From contig CANQVZ010000020.1 of NCBI GenBank assembly GCA_947627425.1, positions 1 to 35,404 on the forward strand: a stretch of 35,404 nt of DNA, written 5' to 3'. Position numbers and translations under genes: made by a program. Every line of letters starts with the position of its first letter. Position 1 is the first letter of the stretch. The stretch is from an uncultured Clostridia bacterium (GTDB lineage Bacteria; Bacillota; Clostridia; Lachnospirales; CAG-274). The notes under the pieces were generated by a model, which was given only the letters and a program-made list of their open reading frames with translations, was not told where the DNA came from and made no database searches. This document shows positions 6,809 through 14,442 of the stretch, piece by piece.

Positions 6809-7351
6809 TTATAACCCCATTTTGTCTTTGAAATTCTCATCACAAAGTGGATTTAAAAAATATTCAAAATCAAAAGTTCCACACATATGCTGTTCTGAGG
6901 CTTGCTTATTCATATATCTAATATAACCGCTCACTTCAGACAACGCTTTTGTCTTATGTTGTTTTAAGTACGGATAACGCTTTTTGCGTTTATTGAAATA
7001 AGATTTAATATCTCCACTCACTTTTCTATTTGCGGTTTCCCCTGTTGTAGAAATAATAGCAGAGTGCATATGAGGAATACTCATTGTGCCTATGATTTCA
7101 ACTGCGGGTCTACCTCTTTTTTTGTTATGTCTATAACGCTTTATACAACCCTTTGATTCAACTTCAGAATATACCGTATAAGCTGAAATATCGGTGTATT
7201 TAGCCGTATATCTGCTAAGCCACTTTGCAATAGCTTTTATGTCGTTAGTCTTTACACCCGATATAACAACACTGATTCCCCACGAATATTTTGGAGCATT
7301 ATTCGTGTATTTTTCTATATCCCGTATTATTTGATTGATATTATACCGCAT
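6809..7351 (-). CDS. Short HUH-endonuclease Rep-like protein
   Basis: The 180-residue protein has the landmarks of rolling-circle replication initiators: a first strand WGISVVISG (residues ~24-32), a metal-binding H94-M95-H96 preceded by a strand, and Y146-M-N-K149, matching motif III YxxK. By family knowledge such proteins nick an origin strand through the tyrosine and start rolling-circle replication or transfer. It is at the short end for the family, without a helicase domain. The gene overlaps the excisionase-like gene by 11 nt, so the two are coupled. Assignment rests on the motifs only; a small relaxase is the main alternative. Confidence 0.7.
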   Translation of the reverse strand: MRYNINQIIRDIEKYTNNAPKYSWGISVVISGVKTNDIKAIAKWLSRYTAKYTDISAYTVYSEVESKGCIKRYRHNKKRGRPAVEIIGTMSIPHMHSAIISTTGETANRKVSGDIKSYFNKRKKRYPYLKQHKTKALSEVSGYIRYMNKQASEQHMCGTFDFEYFLNPLCDENFKDKMGL

Positions 7352-7544
7352 TGTCTATTTTTTCACCGTCAATGCTATTAAGATTAAAGAGTTGCTCTTT
7401 TAATAAAGGGTAATTGATAAGATAACGGTTCCCGCTCTTTATAAAGGGAGCTTTGTCCTCTTTAACAAGTCTGCGTAAAGCATTTTCGCTTATTAAACCC
7501 GTTTTTGCAACCTGTCTAATAGTTAAAAAAATTTTTTCTGTCAT
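7341..7544 (-). CDS. Excisionase-like MerR/HTH_17 DNA-binding protein
   Basis: A 67-residue protein with a single winged-helix DNA-binding domain: FLTIRQVAKTGLISENALRRLV, then a basic turn (KSGNRYLINYPLL) typical of the excisionase/HTH_17 family. Such proteins bend DNA at attachment sites and steer the integrase to excision, and some activate early genes. AAAGGAGAAG precedes ATG 7544. It is first in the minus-strand set, divergent from the XRE regulator, and overlaps the rep gene. The excisionase role is inferred from family and context. Confidence 0.75.
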   Translation of the reverse strand: MTEKIFLTIRQVAKTGLISENALRRLVKEDKAPFIKSGNRYLINYPLLKEQLFNLNSIDGEKIDNAV

Positions 7545-7903
7545 ATATAACTTCTCCTTTCAAAAAAATTTTTTAATAAGTTAATATTACTTATTGACTT
7601 ATTTCTAATGGTATTGTATTATATTATTATAGTATGTCAATTAGATATTCCATTAAATTTATAAACGCAAGCAAATTTCTAAATATAGCAAATATCTAAA
7701 CTATACATACATAATTATTATATACTTATATTGTATCATATCATATCTGTTTGTCAAGTATTAACTTTATAAAATTTATAAGCGCAAGTAAAATTGTCTT
7801 TAACTATAAAGAGAGGTGAAAAAAACGCAAGAAAATATAACATTGAAAGTAGTTTATTATTAAGTCAAGTTGTAGTAAAAGTATGATAGGAGGCAAAAAA
7901 CAA
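7545..7903. promoter_or_regulatory. Divergent control region of the element with direct repeats
   Basis: This 359 bp gene-free, very AT-rich region separates the excisionase/rep genes from the regulator/integrase genes. It holds two long direct repeats of AAATTTATAARCGCAAGY (7655-7672 and 7772-7789, 117 bp apart) and a third CGCAAG near 7827. These could be operator sites for the XRE regulator or Rep-binding iterons. Confidence 0.6.
7613..7640 (-). promoter_or_regulatory. Promoter of the excisionase-rep genes
   Basis: On the minus strand a perfect TTGACA (7640-7635) and TACAAT (7618-7613) are 16 nt apart, about 70 nt before the start codon. The first long direct repeat lies 15 bp upstream of the -35. 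Confidence 0.6.
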
Positions 7904-8446
7904 GTGAATAACAAAAAAGATGTTTATGAAAAGGATAACAAAAATTATGACTCATATCCTGCTAAAAGGATAAGAGAGTTATTACAAGAAAATAAGGTTA
8001 CACAAATAGAATTGAGTAAAGCAACTGGCACTTCAAGGCAGGCTATTTCTCAATACGCAGACGGGACTATAATTCCAAATTGCGATAAACTAAAAGCAAT
8101 AGCAAATTATTTTGATGTATCTACTGATTATTTGTTAGGTTTAGTCAATTCTAAAGCAAGAAATATCTCATATTATGAGATTTCTAAGGCTTTAGGGATT
8201 TCTGATAAGGCAATAGATAATATTAAAAGATATGGTTATACTTTACTTGGTTATAACATTTATAGTCCTATATTTGAAGATGATGAATTTATGTTTTTTA
8301 TAAAAGAACTATACTCTAAAAAATGTTTACCAGCATATGATAAAGACGCTACAATGGTTTCATTACTTATAGTACAGTTACTGAAAGTTCTTGAAGTTGA
8401 TATTATAGGGAGGAATATATATGGCAACAATCAAGAAAAGAGGTAA
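7904..8446 (+). CDS. XRE-family regulator of the element
   Basis: A 180-residue regulator with a Cro/C1 helix-turn-helix at residues ~18-72 (ELSKATGTSRQAISQYADG, ending DVSTDYLLGL) and a less familiar C-terminal half that may mediate dimerisation. It probably controls the divergent excisionase-rep promoter and its own operon, like a phage-type repressor. I prefer GTG 7904, because AGGAGG (7888-7893) lies at a usable distance and would be inside the gene if the ATG at 7883 were used. The gene overlaps the integrase by 26 nt, so repressor and integrase are probably made together. Confidence 0.8.
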   Translation: MNNKKDVYEKDNKNYDSYPAKRIRELLQENKVTQIELSKATGTSRQAISQYADGTIIPNCDKLKAIANYFDVSTDYLLGLVNSKARNISYYEISKALGISDKAIDNIKRYGYTLLGYNIYSPIFEDDEFMFFIKELYSKKCLPAYDKDATMVSLLIVQLLKVLEVDIIGRNIYGNNQEKR

Positions 8447-9569
8447 AAGTTTTCAGTTGATTATCTCTTGCGGATATGATTCTAACGGCAAGCAGATTAG
8501 AAAAACAAGAACCTTTAAACCGCCTGAAGGCGTTACAGAAAAAAAGGCCGTTAAACTTGCTGAACGGGCTGCTATTGAGTTTGAAAATCAATATAAAAAT
8601 ATACCTATGCTAAATGAAAATATGAAATTTTCAGAATTAACTAAATTATATATTGAATTATATGCTCAAAATGCACTTAAACCTTGTACTTTGTATAACT
8701 ATCAAATTACAATTAAAAGTCGTTTTTTGCCTGAATTTGGCAGTCAAAGATTAAAACAGATAAATAACGCTATAATATCACGGTGGCTTAATAGTTTAGA
8801 TGTTCAACCCTCAACCGTCCATAAAATATATACCACTCTGCAATCTATATTTACTTTTGCGGTAAAGCAAGGCTATTTGAAAGAAAGTCCTTGTAAAAAT
8901 ATCACTTTGCCAACAAAGAAATTTGAGATTGAGGAAAAGAAACCCGTTATAACACTTGAGCAAACAAGAACATTGCTTAAAATGCTTGATGAAAGCGGTT
9001 ATAGTGAATTTGCTGTGATTATAAAAACTTTGCTTTTTACGGGTATGCGTAGTTCTGAAGCATTAGCTTTATTTTGGGAAAATATTGACTTTGACAATAA
9101 TTTGATATATATTAAGTATAACCTTGCTGATGTGGGAGGTAAACATTTCATTGATACACCAAAAACTAAAACCTCAGTTCGTACTATCGCTATGAGCGAT
9201 TATCTGAAAAATGTTTTGCTTGAACACAAAGAAAAGCAACAGGAAAAAATTGCAAAAATCGGCAGTGCTTATTATCCTCATCCCGAAATGGTTTTTACCT
9301 CTGAAACGGGAAATTATAAAGATAGACAACAATTATTAAAAACTTTTAAGAGATTTATTAAAGATACCGATTTTTGCAATATTACTCTTCACGGTTTACG
9401 CCACGCAAACGCTACTTTGCTTTTATTTGGCGGTGCAGATTTAAAACTTGTTTCTGAACACCTTGGACACTCCTCTATAAATGTTACGGCTGATATATAT
9501 GCAGATGTTCTTATGGAATCTAAAAGAAAATTAGCTGATATAACTGCATTGTCGTTAGGTGTTATTTGA
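8421..9569 (+). CDS. int: Tyrosine recombinase / integrase of the element
   Basis: A complete 382-residue phage-type integrase. Residues 1-60 form an AP2-like arm-binding domain (MATIKKRGKSFQLIISCGYD), residues ~66-160 the SAM-like core-binding domain, and ~170-375 the catalytic domain with R210 (TGMRSSEAL), K248/K250, H324-x2-R327 (HGLRH), H350 (HLGHS) and Y360. All catalytic residues are present, so the enzyme could be active. It should recombine the core at rpsI (4820-4833) with 9706-9719. GGGAGG stands before ATG 8421. The gene ends 136 bp before attR, and its stop codon lies in the right arm-type repeat. Confidence 0.95.
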   Translation: MATIKKRGKSFQLIISCGYDSNGKQIRKTRTFKPPEGVTEKKAVKLAERAAIEFENQYKNIPMLNENMKFSELTKLYIELYAQNALKPCTLYNYQITIKSRFLPEFGSQRLKQINNAIISRWLNSLDVQPSTVHKIYTTLQSIFTFAVKQGYLKESPCKNITLPTKKFEIEEKKPVITLEQTRTLLKMLDESGYSEFAVIIKTLLFTGMRSSEALALFWENIDFDNNLIYIKYNLADVGGKHFIDTPKTKTSVRTIAMSDYLKNVLLEHKEKQQEKIAKIGSAYYPHPEMVFTSETGNYKDRQQLLKTFKRFIKDTDFCNITLHGLRHANATLLLFGGADLKLVSEHLGHSSINVTADIYADVLMESKRKLADITALSLGVI

Positions 9570-9590
9570 TGTTTACCTGATGTTTATTTG
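9564..9590. repeat. Right tandem repeats, candidate integrase arm-type sites
   Basis: A tandem TTGATGTTTA pair, matching the left copy (4888-4913) at nearly every position and in the same orientation. It begins at the integrase stop codon and lies about 115 bp inside attR. Confidence 0.6.
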
Positions 9591-9705
9591 TTTTCAAACG
9601 ATACAAAAAATTGAATAACGATAAACAACAATAATCTTGATTTTATCAGTGTTTATGCAGACAATACTAAACAATAGTAAATATTAGAATAATACTTAAT
9701 TAGTA

Positions 9706-9719
9706 CTCAAAGAGATAAT
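9706..9719. repeat. attR core of the rpsI-integrated element
   Basis: CTCAAAGAGATAAT is an exact copy of the rpsI 3' end at 4820-4833. It marks the right end of the element; sequence beyond it should be the original rpsI downstream region. Confidence 0.82.
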
Positions 9720-9736
9720 CATATATGTATTCACTT

Positions 9737-9763
9737 CCCCCGGATGTTTTCGGGGGATTTTTT
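9737..9763 (+). terminator. Rho-independent terminator, probably the original rpsI terminator
   Basis: CCCCCG (9737-9742), loop GATGTTTT and CGGGGG (9751-9756), then a T-run. It lies 18 bp beyond attR, the spot where the rpsI terminator would be if the element were absent. It may now end integrase transcription. Confidence 0.82.
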
Positions 9764-9851
9764 ATGTTTATATCGATATATTTCCACGCAACGTATATAT
9801 AGAAATAAAATATATATTTTTGCAAGTTTTTTCTGGATTGAGCAAAAAATA

Positions 9852-9880
9852 TTGACAAATCAACATTTTTTTATTAATAT
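9852..9880 (+). promoter_or_regulatory. Promoter of the ATPase gene
   Basis: Perfect TTGACA (9852-9857), 17 nt and TAATAT (9875-9880), 25 nt before the start codon. Confidence 0.65.
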
Positions 9881-9905
9881 TGAATTAAAGAAATGAGGTG
9901 TGGAA

Positions 9906-11105
9906 ATGATCCGACGAAAAGAATATTTGAATAATTTAACAGCATTAAGAGATAAACAGATCATCAAGGTTATTACCGGCGTCAGAAGATGCGGAAAATC
10001 TACCTTGCTTGAGCTGTATATCGACCATTTAAAGCAGACGGGTGTGGAGGATAGTCAGATTATATCGGTCAATCTTGAAGAGCTTGAAAATGCAGATTTA
10101 CTTAATTATAAAGCGCTGTACAGCTATATAACCTTAAAGCTGGTTCCCGACAAAAATAATTACATTTTTATTGATGAAGTCCAAAAATGCAGTGAATTTG
10201 AAAAAGCGGTAGACAGTCTTTTCATAAAGAAAAACTGCGACGTCTATATTACAGGCTCAAATGCTTATTTGCTGTCGGGAGAGCTGGCAACATTGCTTTC
10301 GGGAAGATATATTCAAATTGATATGCTGCCATTTTCCTTCAAGGAATACTATGAAGCAAAAAAGGAAAGCGGCAAAAGCAAAAGGGAAATATTTGACAGT
10401 TATTTGAAATACGGCTCATTTCCTTATGTTGCGTATCTGGGAAATGATGAGAGAGTTATAGATCAATACATTGAAGGTATTTACAACACCATTCTTATAA
10501 AAGATGTTGCCATAAGAGAAAAAATAAATGATGTATCCGTGTTGGAAAATATATTAAAAACCGTTGCCTCAAGTATAGGAAGTCCCATATCAGTAAAGAA
10601 GATAAGCGACACTCTTATATCAAGCGGCAGAAGGATCTCGCCCAATACGGTTGAAGCCTATTTAAGAGCTTTGACGGATAGCTATATTCTTTATAATGCA
10701 TCAAGATATGATATAAAGGGCAGACAGTTTTTAAAGACTCTCGGTAAATATTATTTCGTAGACAGTGGGATCAGAAATCATATAATAAGTCAATCGGCAA
10801 GTGATCTGGGTCATCTTCTTGAAAATGTGGTTTATCTTGAGCTTTTAAGGCGAAAAAACAGAGTCAATATTGGCAAGCTGGCGGAAAAAGAAGTGGATTT
10901 TGTCGCCGTAAATATGAACGAAGTGGAATATTATCAGGTTTCCGCAAGTGTGCTTGATGAAAAGACGTTAGAGCGGGAATTGGCGCCATTACAGGAGATA
11001 AAGGATAATTACCCCAAAACACTGTTAACTCTTGACGATATAGGCAACGGAGCAAACTACGAGGGTATAAGGCAGCTAAATATAATTGATTGGCTGTTGG
11101 CATAA
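9906..11105 (+). CDS. AAA-type ATPase with C-terminal DUF4143 domain
   Basis: A 399-residue member of the AAA_14/DUF4143 family, widespread in gut anaerobes and of unclear function. It shows Walker A (GVRRCGKST, residues ~25-33), Walker B (YIFIDEVQ), an arginine-sensor-like GSNAYLLSGE segment, then a winged-helix-like middle and a C-terminal nuclease-like DUF4143 part (LENVVYLELLRR, EVDFVA, YYQVSAS). The EVDFVA...YYQV arrangement recalls a PD-(D/E)xK fold. ATG 9906 is preferred (GAGGTG 5 nt upstream) over GTG 9900. It has its own promoter and is separated by 120 bp from the restriction-modification genes; a link with defence is only suggested by position. Confidence 0.85.
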   Translation: MIRRKEYLNNLTALRDKQIIKVITGVRRCGKSTLLELYIDHLKQTGVEDSQIISVNLEELENADLLNYKALYSYITLKLVPDKNNYIFIDEVQKCSEFEKAVDSLFIKKNCDVYITGSNAYLLSGELATLLSGRYIQIDMLPFSFKEYYEAKKESGKSKREIFDSYLKYGSFPYVAYLGNDERVIDQYIEGIYNTILIKDVAIREKINDVSVLENILKTVASSIGSPISVKKISDTLISSGRRISPNTVEAYLRALTDSYILYNASRYDIKGRQFLKTLGKYYFVDSGIRNHIISQSASDLGHLLENVVYLELLRRKNRVNIGKLAEKEVDFVAVNMNEVEYYQVSASVLDEKTLERELAPLQEIKDNYPKTLLTLDDIGNGANYEGIRQLNIIDWLLA

Positions 11106-11153
11106 TTTTTTAAGCAGCGCAGGGGCATATGCTAACAAGTAAAAAATATAATC

Positions 11154-11182
11154 TTTCAATAATTCTGTTTTTATGATATAAT
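11154..11182 (+). promoter_or_regulatory. Promoter of the restriction-modification operon
   Basis: A perfect TATAAT (11177-11182) with a weak TTTCAA (11154-11159) 17 nt upstream. The start codon is 43 nt downstream. Confidence 0.55.
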
Positions 11183-11225
11183 AAATTAAACACATAGAAA
11201 TATTGACAGCAAGGAGGAAATAAAA

Positions 11226-13280
11226 ATGGCAAAAAAATCTGTTGAGCCTAATATTGCGGATTTAGCAAATGGTTGGCTCAGGTCTTACGGTCTTGATTAC
11301 AAATTGGAGCAAGAATCACTAAACTCCGAGATAGATCAAGCACTCAATGATTACTATTCCAAGGCGGGGGGGGTCGGAGGCAACAGACCCGATGCAAAGC
11401 TGCTGCTGCAGGATAAAAATCTCGTCAATTATCCCGTTCTTATTGAATATAAGGGTTACGAGGACAGACTTGTAAAACTCGAGGATGGCAAGGTTGCAAA
11501 TAAAACAAAAAAAAATCTTCCGAATTATAATGTGATTAAAAAATATGCGGTAAACGGCGCAGTTCATTATGCAAACGCGCTTTTGCAGTATACAAGCTAT
11601 ACCGATATTATAGCAATAGGAATGACGGGATATAAAGATATTACAGGTAAACTCCAACATGAAATCGGCGTTTATTTTGTTTCCAAAAGCAATTTCGGAA
11701 TCGGTCAGAAGGTTGATGATTATACAGACCTTTCGTTCCTTAAAAAAGAAAACTTTGATTCTTTCATTGAAAAGGTAAAGCAGCTGCAGTTAAGCCCCGA
11801 AGAAATTGAAAAACTAAGAGAGAGCCGTGAACAGGAGATAGAAACAAGCCTTACAAAGCTTAATAATGATATTTATCAGAATGAAAGGGGTCTAAGTGAG
11901 AGTGATTGTGTTTATCTTGTTGCGGCTTCTATCATGGCAACATTGGGAGTCCCCGGAAAAGTTGCGGCGCTTGAAAAGGCAGAATTAAAATCATCTTCAG
12001 AGGCCGGCAATCGTGATGGCGATATTATTCTGAGGAAAATCAAGGCTTTTTTGAATGAAAAAGATCTTCCAAAAGAAAAGCGTGAATTGATAGTAAGAAC
12101 TTTACAAAATACGCTTACCACAGACAACATTAACAAGGTGGAAAACGGCGAAAGCCAGTTAAAGCGTGTTTTTACAAAAATAATTGATGACCTTGGGATA
12201 TATTATAAAATAGGTCTTAGCACCGACTTTACGGGTAAGCTTTTCAATGAAATGTACAGATGGCTTGGGTTTTCTCAGGATAAGCTTAATGATGTTGTTC
12301 TGACGCCCTCTTATGTTGCTTCTCTTTTGGCTCGTCTTGCGAGGGTAAATATGGATTCCTATGTGTGGGACTTTGCAACGGGGTCTGCGGGACTTCTTGT
12401 TGCTGCTATGAATGAAATGCTGAAGGATGCAAAAGAAAAAATCAAATCTCCGGATGAATTAGCTTTTAAATCTGCCAATATCAAGGCTAATCAGCTTTTG
12501 GGTATAGAGATACTTTCGGAAATTTATATGCTTGCTATCCTTAATATGATTTTGATGGGGGACGGCAGTTCAAACATTATAAATGCGGATTCGCTGAAAG
12601 AGTTTGACGGTAACTATGGTTTTGGCAAAACAGATACAAAATTCCCTGCCAATGCCTTTGTTCTTAATCCGCCGTATTCTGCACCGGGCAATGGAATGGT
12701 CTTTGTAGAAAAGGCTTTGTCCATGATGAATAGCGGTTATGCTGCTGTTATTATACAAAGCTCTGCGGGAAATGGGGGAAACAGGCAGGCTGTCGAGTAT
12801 AACAAAAGAATATTAAAACACAGTACGCTTCTTGCAAGCATAAAAATGCCGGGTGACCTGTTTATAGGTTATTCCACTGTACAGACAAATATTTATGTGT
12901 TCCATGTGGGAGAGGCTCACCAGAAGGATGATACTGTTAGGTTTATTGATTTTTCATTTGACGGCTATAAAAGAGCAAAACGAAATTCAGCAAAAAACCC
13001 AGGTGTAAATCTAAAAGATATAGACCATGCAAAGGAGCGTTATAATGAATTGGTTGACCTTGTTCGCTTCGGCGCAAAAAAGCTGAACTACTATACAGAG
13101 GAAGAATATTATGAGGGCACAATAGACCCGGATAACGGCGCGGATTGGAATCAGGCTGCGCCTATTGACACAAAACCTACGCTTGATGATTTTAAGAAAA
13201 CCGTCAGCGATTATTTTGCTTGGGAAGTATCTGATCTCTTGAAAAATCAAGAAACAGGGGACGAACGCTTGGGAAAATAA
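11226..13280 (+). CDS. Fused restriction nuclease / N6-adenine methyltransferase (BcgI-like type IIB)
   Basis: The 684-residue protein resembles HsdM but carries its own nuclease motif. Near the N-terminus P55-D56 and E74-Y-K76 form a PD-(D/E)xK site. Residues ~315-600 are the gamma-class adenine methylase: DFATGSAG (from D382) binds AdoMet and N481-PPY484 is the catalytic motif. Nuclease plus methylase in one chain, followed by a separate specificity subunit and no hsdR, is the layout of BcgI-type systems, which cut on both sides of their site and depend on AdoMet. AAGGAGG precedes ATG 11226. A G8 tract (11366-11373) and an A9 tract (11507-11515) are slippage-prone and lie before or just after the nuclease motif. 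Confidence 0.87.
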   Translation: MAKKSVEPNIADLANGWLRSYGLDYKLEQESLNSEIDQALNDYYSKAGGVGGNRPDAKLLLQDKNLVNYPVLIEYKGYEDRLVKLEDGKVANKTKKNLPNYNVIKKYAVNGAVHYANALLQYTSYTDIIAIGMTGYKDITGKLQHEIGVYFVSKSNFGIGQKVDDYTDLSFLKKENFDSFIEKVKQLQLSPEEIEKLRESREQEIETSLTKLNNDIYQNERGLSESDCVYLVAASIMATLGVPGKVAALEKAELKSSSEAGNRDGDIILRKIKAFLNEKDLPKEKRELIVRTLQNTLTTDNINKVENGESQLKRVFTKIIDDLGIYYKIGLSTDFTGKLFNEMYRWLGFSQDKLNDVVLTPSYVASLLARLARVNMDSYVWDFATGSAGLLVAAMNEMLKDAKEKIKSPDELAFKSANIKANQLLGIEILSEIYMLAILNMILMGDGSSNIINADSLKEFDGNYGFGKTDTKFPANAFVLNPPYSAPGNGMVFVEKALSMMNSGYAAVIIQSSAGNGGNRQAVEYNKRILKHSTLLASIKMPGDLFIGYSTVQTNIYVFHVGEAHQKDDTVRFIDFSFDGYKRAKRNSAKNPGVNLKDIDHAKERYNELVDLVRFGAKKLNYYTEEEYYEGTIDPDNGADWNQAAPIDTKPTLDDFKKTVSDYFAWEVSDLLKNQETGDERLGK

Positions 13281-13300
13281 GTGCCTCACTTGACGAAAAA

Positions 13301-14413
13301 TTGAAAAGCGTTGAGTGGGGCGAGTATAGAATAGAAGATTTGTTTGATAGTAGTAATGGAGATACTGATATACAGAAAAAACATATAAATAATAAAGGGT
13401 ATTTAGTTATTACATCAGGAGTGTCAAATAATGGTATCCTTGGAAAAACAGATGTTAACGCAAAAATATTTGATAGCGGTACTATTACAGTAGATATGTT
13501 TGGCTTGGCATTTTATCGAAACTTTTATTATAAAATGGTAACACATGCAAGAGTATTTTCTTTAAAACCGCACTTTAATTTGAATGATAGACAAGGTTTG
13601 TTTTTAGTTAGTTCTCTCAGTTTTCTTAAACATAAATTTGATTATGATAATATGTGTACTTGGAATAAAATAAAGGAAATTCAAATTAAACTTCCAAGAC
13701 AAAATGGTACAATAAACCTTGATTTTATGGATTCATTTATAGCGGAGCTGGAGGCAGAGCGACTGGCAAAGTTGTCTGCTTATTTGAAATTAAAAGGATC
13801 AGATAATTACAAATTGTCGATTAAAAAGTTTGATACTCTTGAAAAGTTGTACAGCGTTGAATGGGGCGAGTATAAACTTGGAGATATTTTTGAAAAACTT
13901 TCTGTAAAAAAAGCAAAAAAACAAAAGGTTAGAAAATATAAAAATTCTGAATTTAATACTCCGGTTGTTTATTGCAAATTTGGTGATAATGGAATAATGT
14001 ACTGGGGTCGTAAAAATGAGTTTACTACATACGAAAATGTCATTTCTGTAATTTATAATGGTGCTATTGCGGCTGGTAAGGTTTATGCACAAAGAGAAAA
14101 GACAGGAATTTTAGCAGAAAGTTATTTTATAAGATTAAAGAAACATAAATCTACACATAACATTAATTTATTTCTTGCTTCAGTCATTGAGAAAACATTA
14201 TATTATAAATACTCAAGAGAGTATCTTGCGACTTGGGATGGTAGGGTTGAAAATGATACAATATATCTCCCTACAAAAGAAGGAGAAATAAACTTTGATT
14301 TCATGGATTCCTTTATAGCTGAACTGGAGGCGGAGCAGTTGACAAAACTGTCAGCTTACCTAAAATCAAAAGGATTGGACAATTATGATACAGATAGCCA
14401 AACACTACGGTAA
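13301..14413 (+). CDS. DNA specificity subunit (BcgB/HsdS-like), two target-recognition domains
   Basis: The 370-residue protein consists of two similar halves. Each starts with SVEWGEY-(R/K)-(I/L)-x-D-(L/I)-F and ends with FDFMDSFIAELEAE-x-L-x-KLSAYLK, the conserved helix that docks on the methylase; the variable parts between are two target-recognition domains, so a bipartite DNA site is expected. The frame is open further upstream into the preceding gene, but the first usual start is TTG 13301, 20 nt after the upstream stop, without a good ribosome binding site. Translation may depend on coupling, or an unusual upstream start may be used. A strong terminator follows. Confidence 0.85.
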   Translation: MKSVEWGEYRIEDLFDSSNGDTDIQKKHINNKGYLVITSGVSNNGILGKTDVNAKIFDSGTITVDMFGLAFYRNFYYKMVTHARVFSLKPHFNLNDRQGLFLVSSLSFLKHKFDYDNMCTWNKIKEIQIKLPRQNGTINLDFMDSFIAELEAERLAKLSAYLKLKGSDNYKLSIKKFDTLEKLYSVEWGEYKLGDIFEKLSVKKAKKQKVRKYKNSEFNTPVVYCKFGDNGIMYWGRKNEFTTYENVISVIYNGAIAAGKVYAQREKTGILAESYFIRLKKHKSTHNINLFLASVIEKTLYYKYSREYLATWDGRVENDTIYLPTKEGEINFDFMDSFIAELEAEQLTKLSAYLKSKGLDNYDTDSQTLR

Positions 14414-14442
14414 ATTCTAGGCAATAAGTACATAGGTAATTT

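Larger units (their letters stand above)
4820..9719. mobile_element. ~4.9 kb integrated element in the 3' end of rpsI
   Basis: The block lies between direct repeats at the rpsI stop and 9706-9719. It is clearly more AT-rich than the folate and uxa genes. Contents, left to right: a large inverted repeat, a minus-strand set of unknown/phage-like genes (225, 58, 119 and 95 residues), a short HUH Rep, an excisionase-like protein, then divergently an XRE regulator and a tyrosine integrase. No terminase large subunit, capsid, coupling protein or secretion gene is visible, so it must depend on a helper or be decayed. rpsI 3' ends are known targets of integrative elements in Firmicutes (streptococci). 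Confidence 0.85.

Noticed and set aside
9900..9905. GTG 9900 as the start of the DUF4143 ATPase
   Set aside because: It lies inside the ribosome binding region; ATG 9906 has a correctly spaced GAGGTG.
11226..14413. Reading this locus as a truncated type I system that lost hsdR
   Set aside because: The PD-(D/E)xK motif within the methylase subunit explains the absence of hsdR better.
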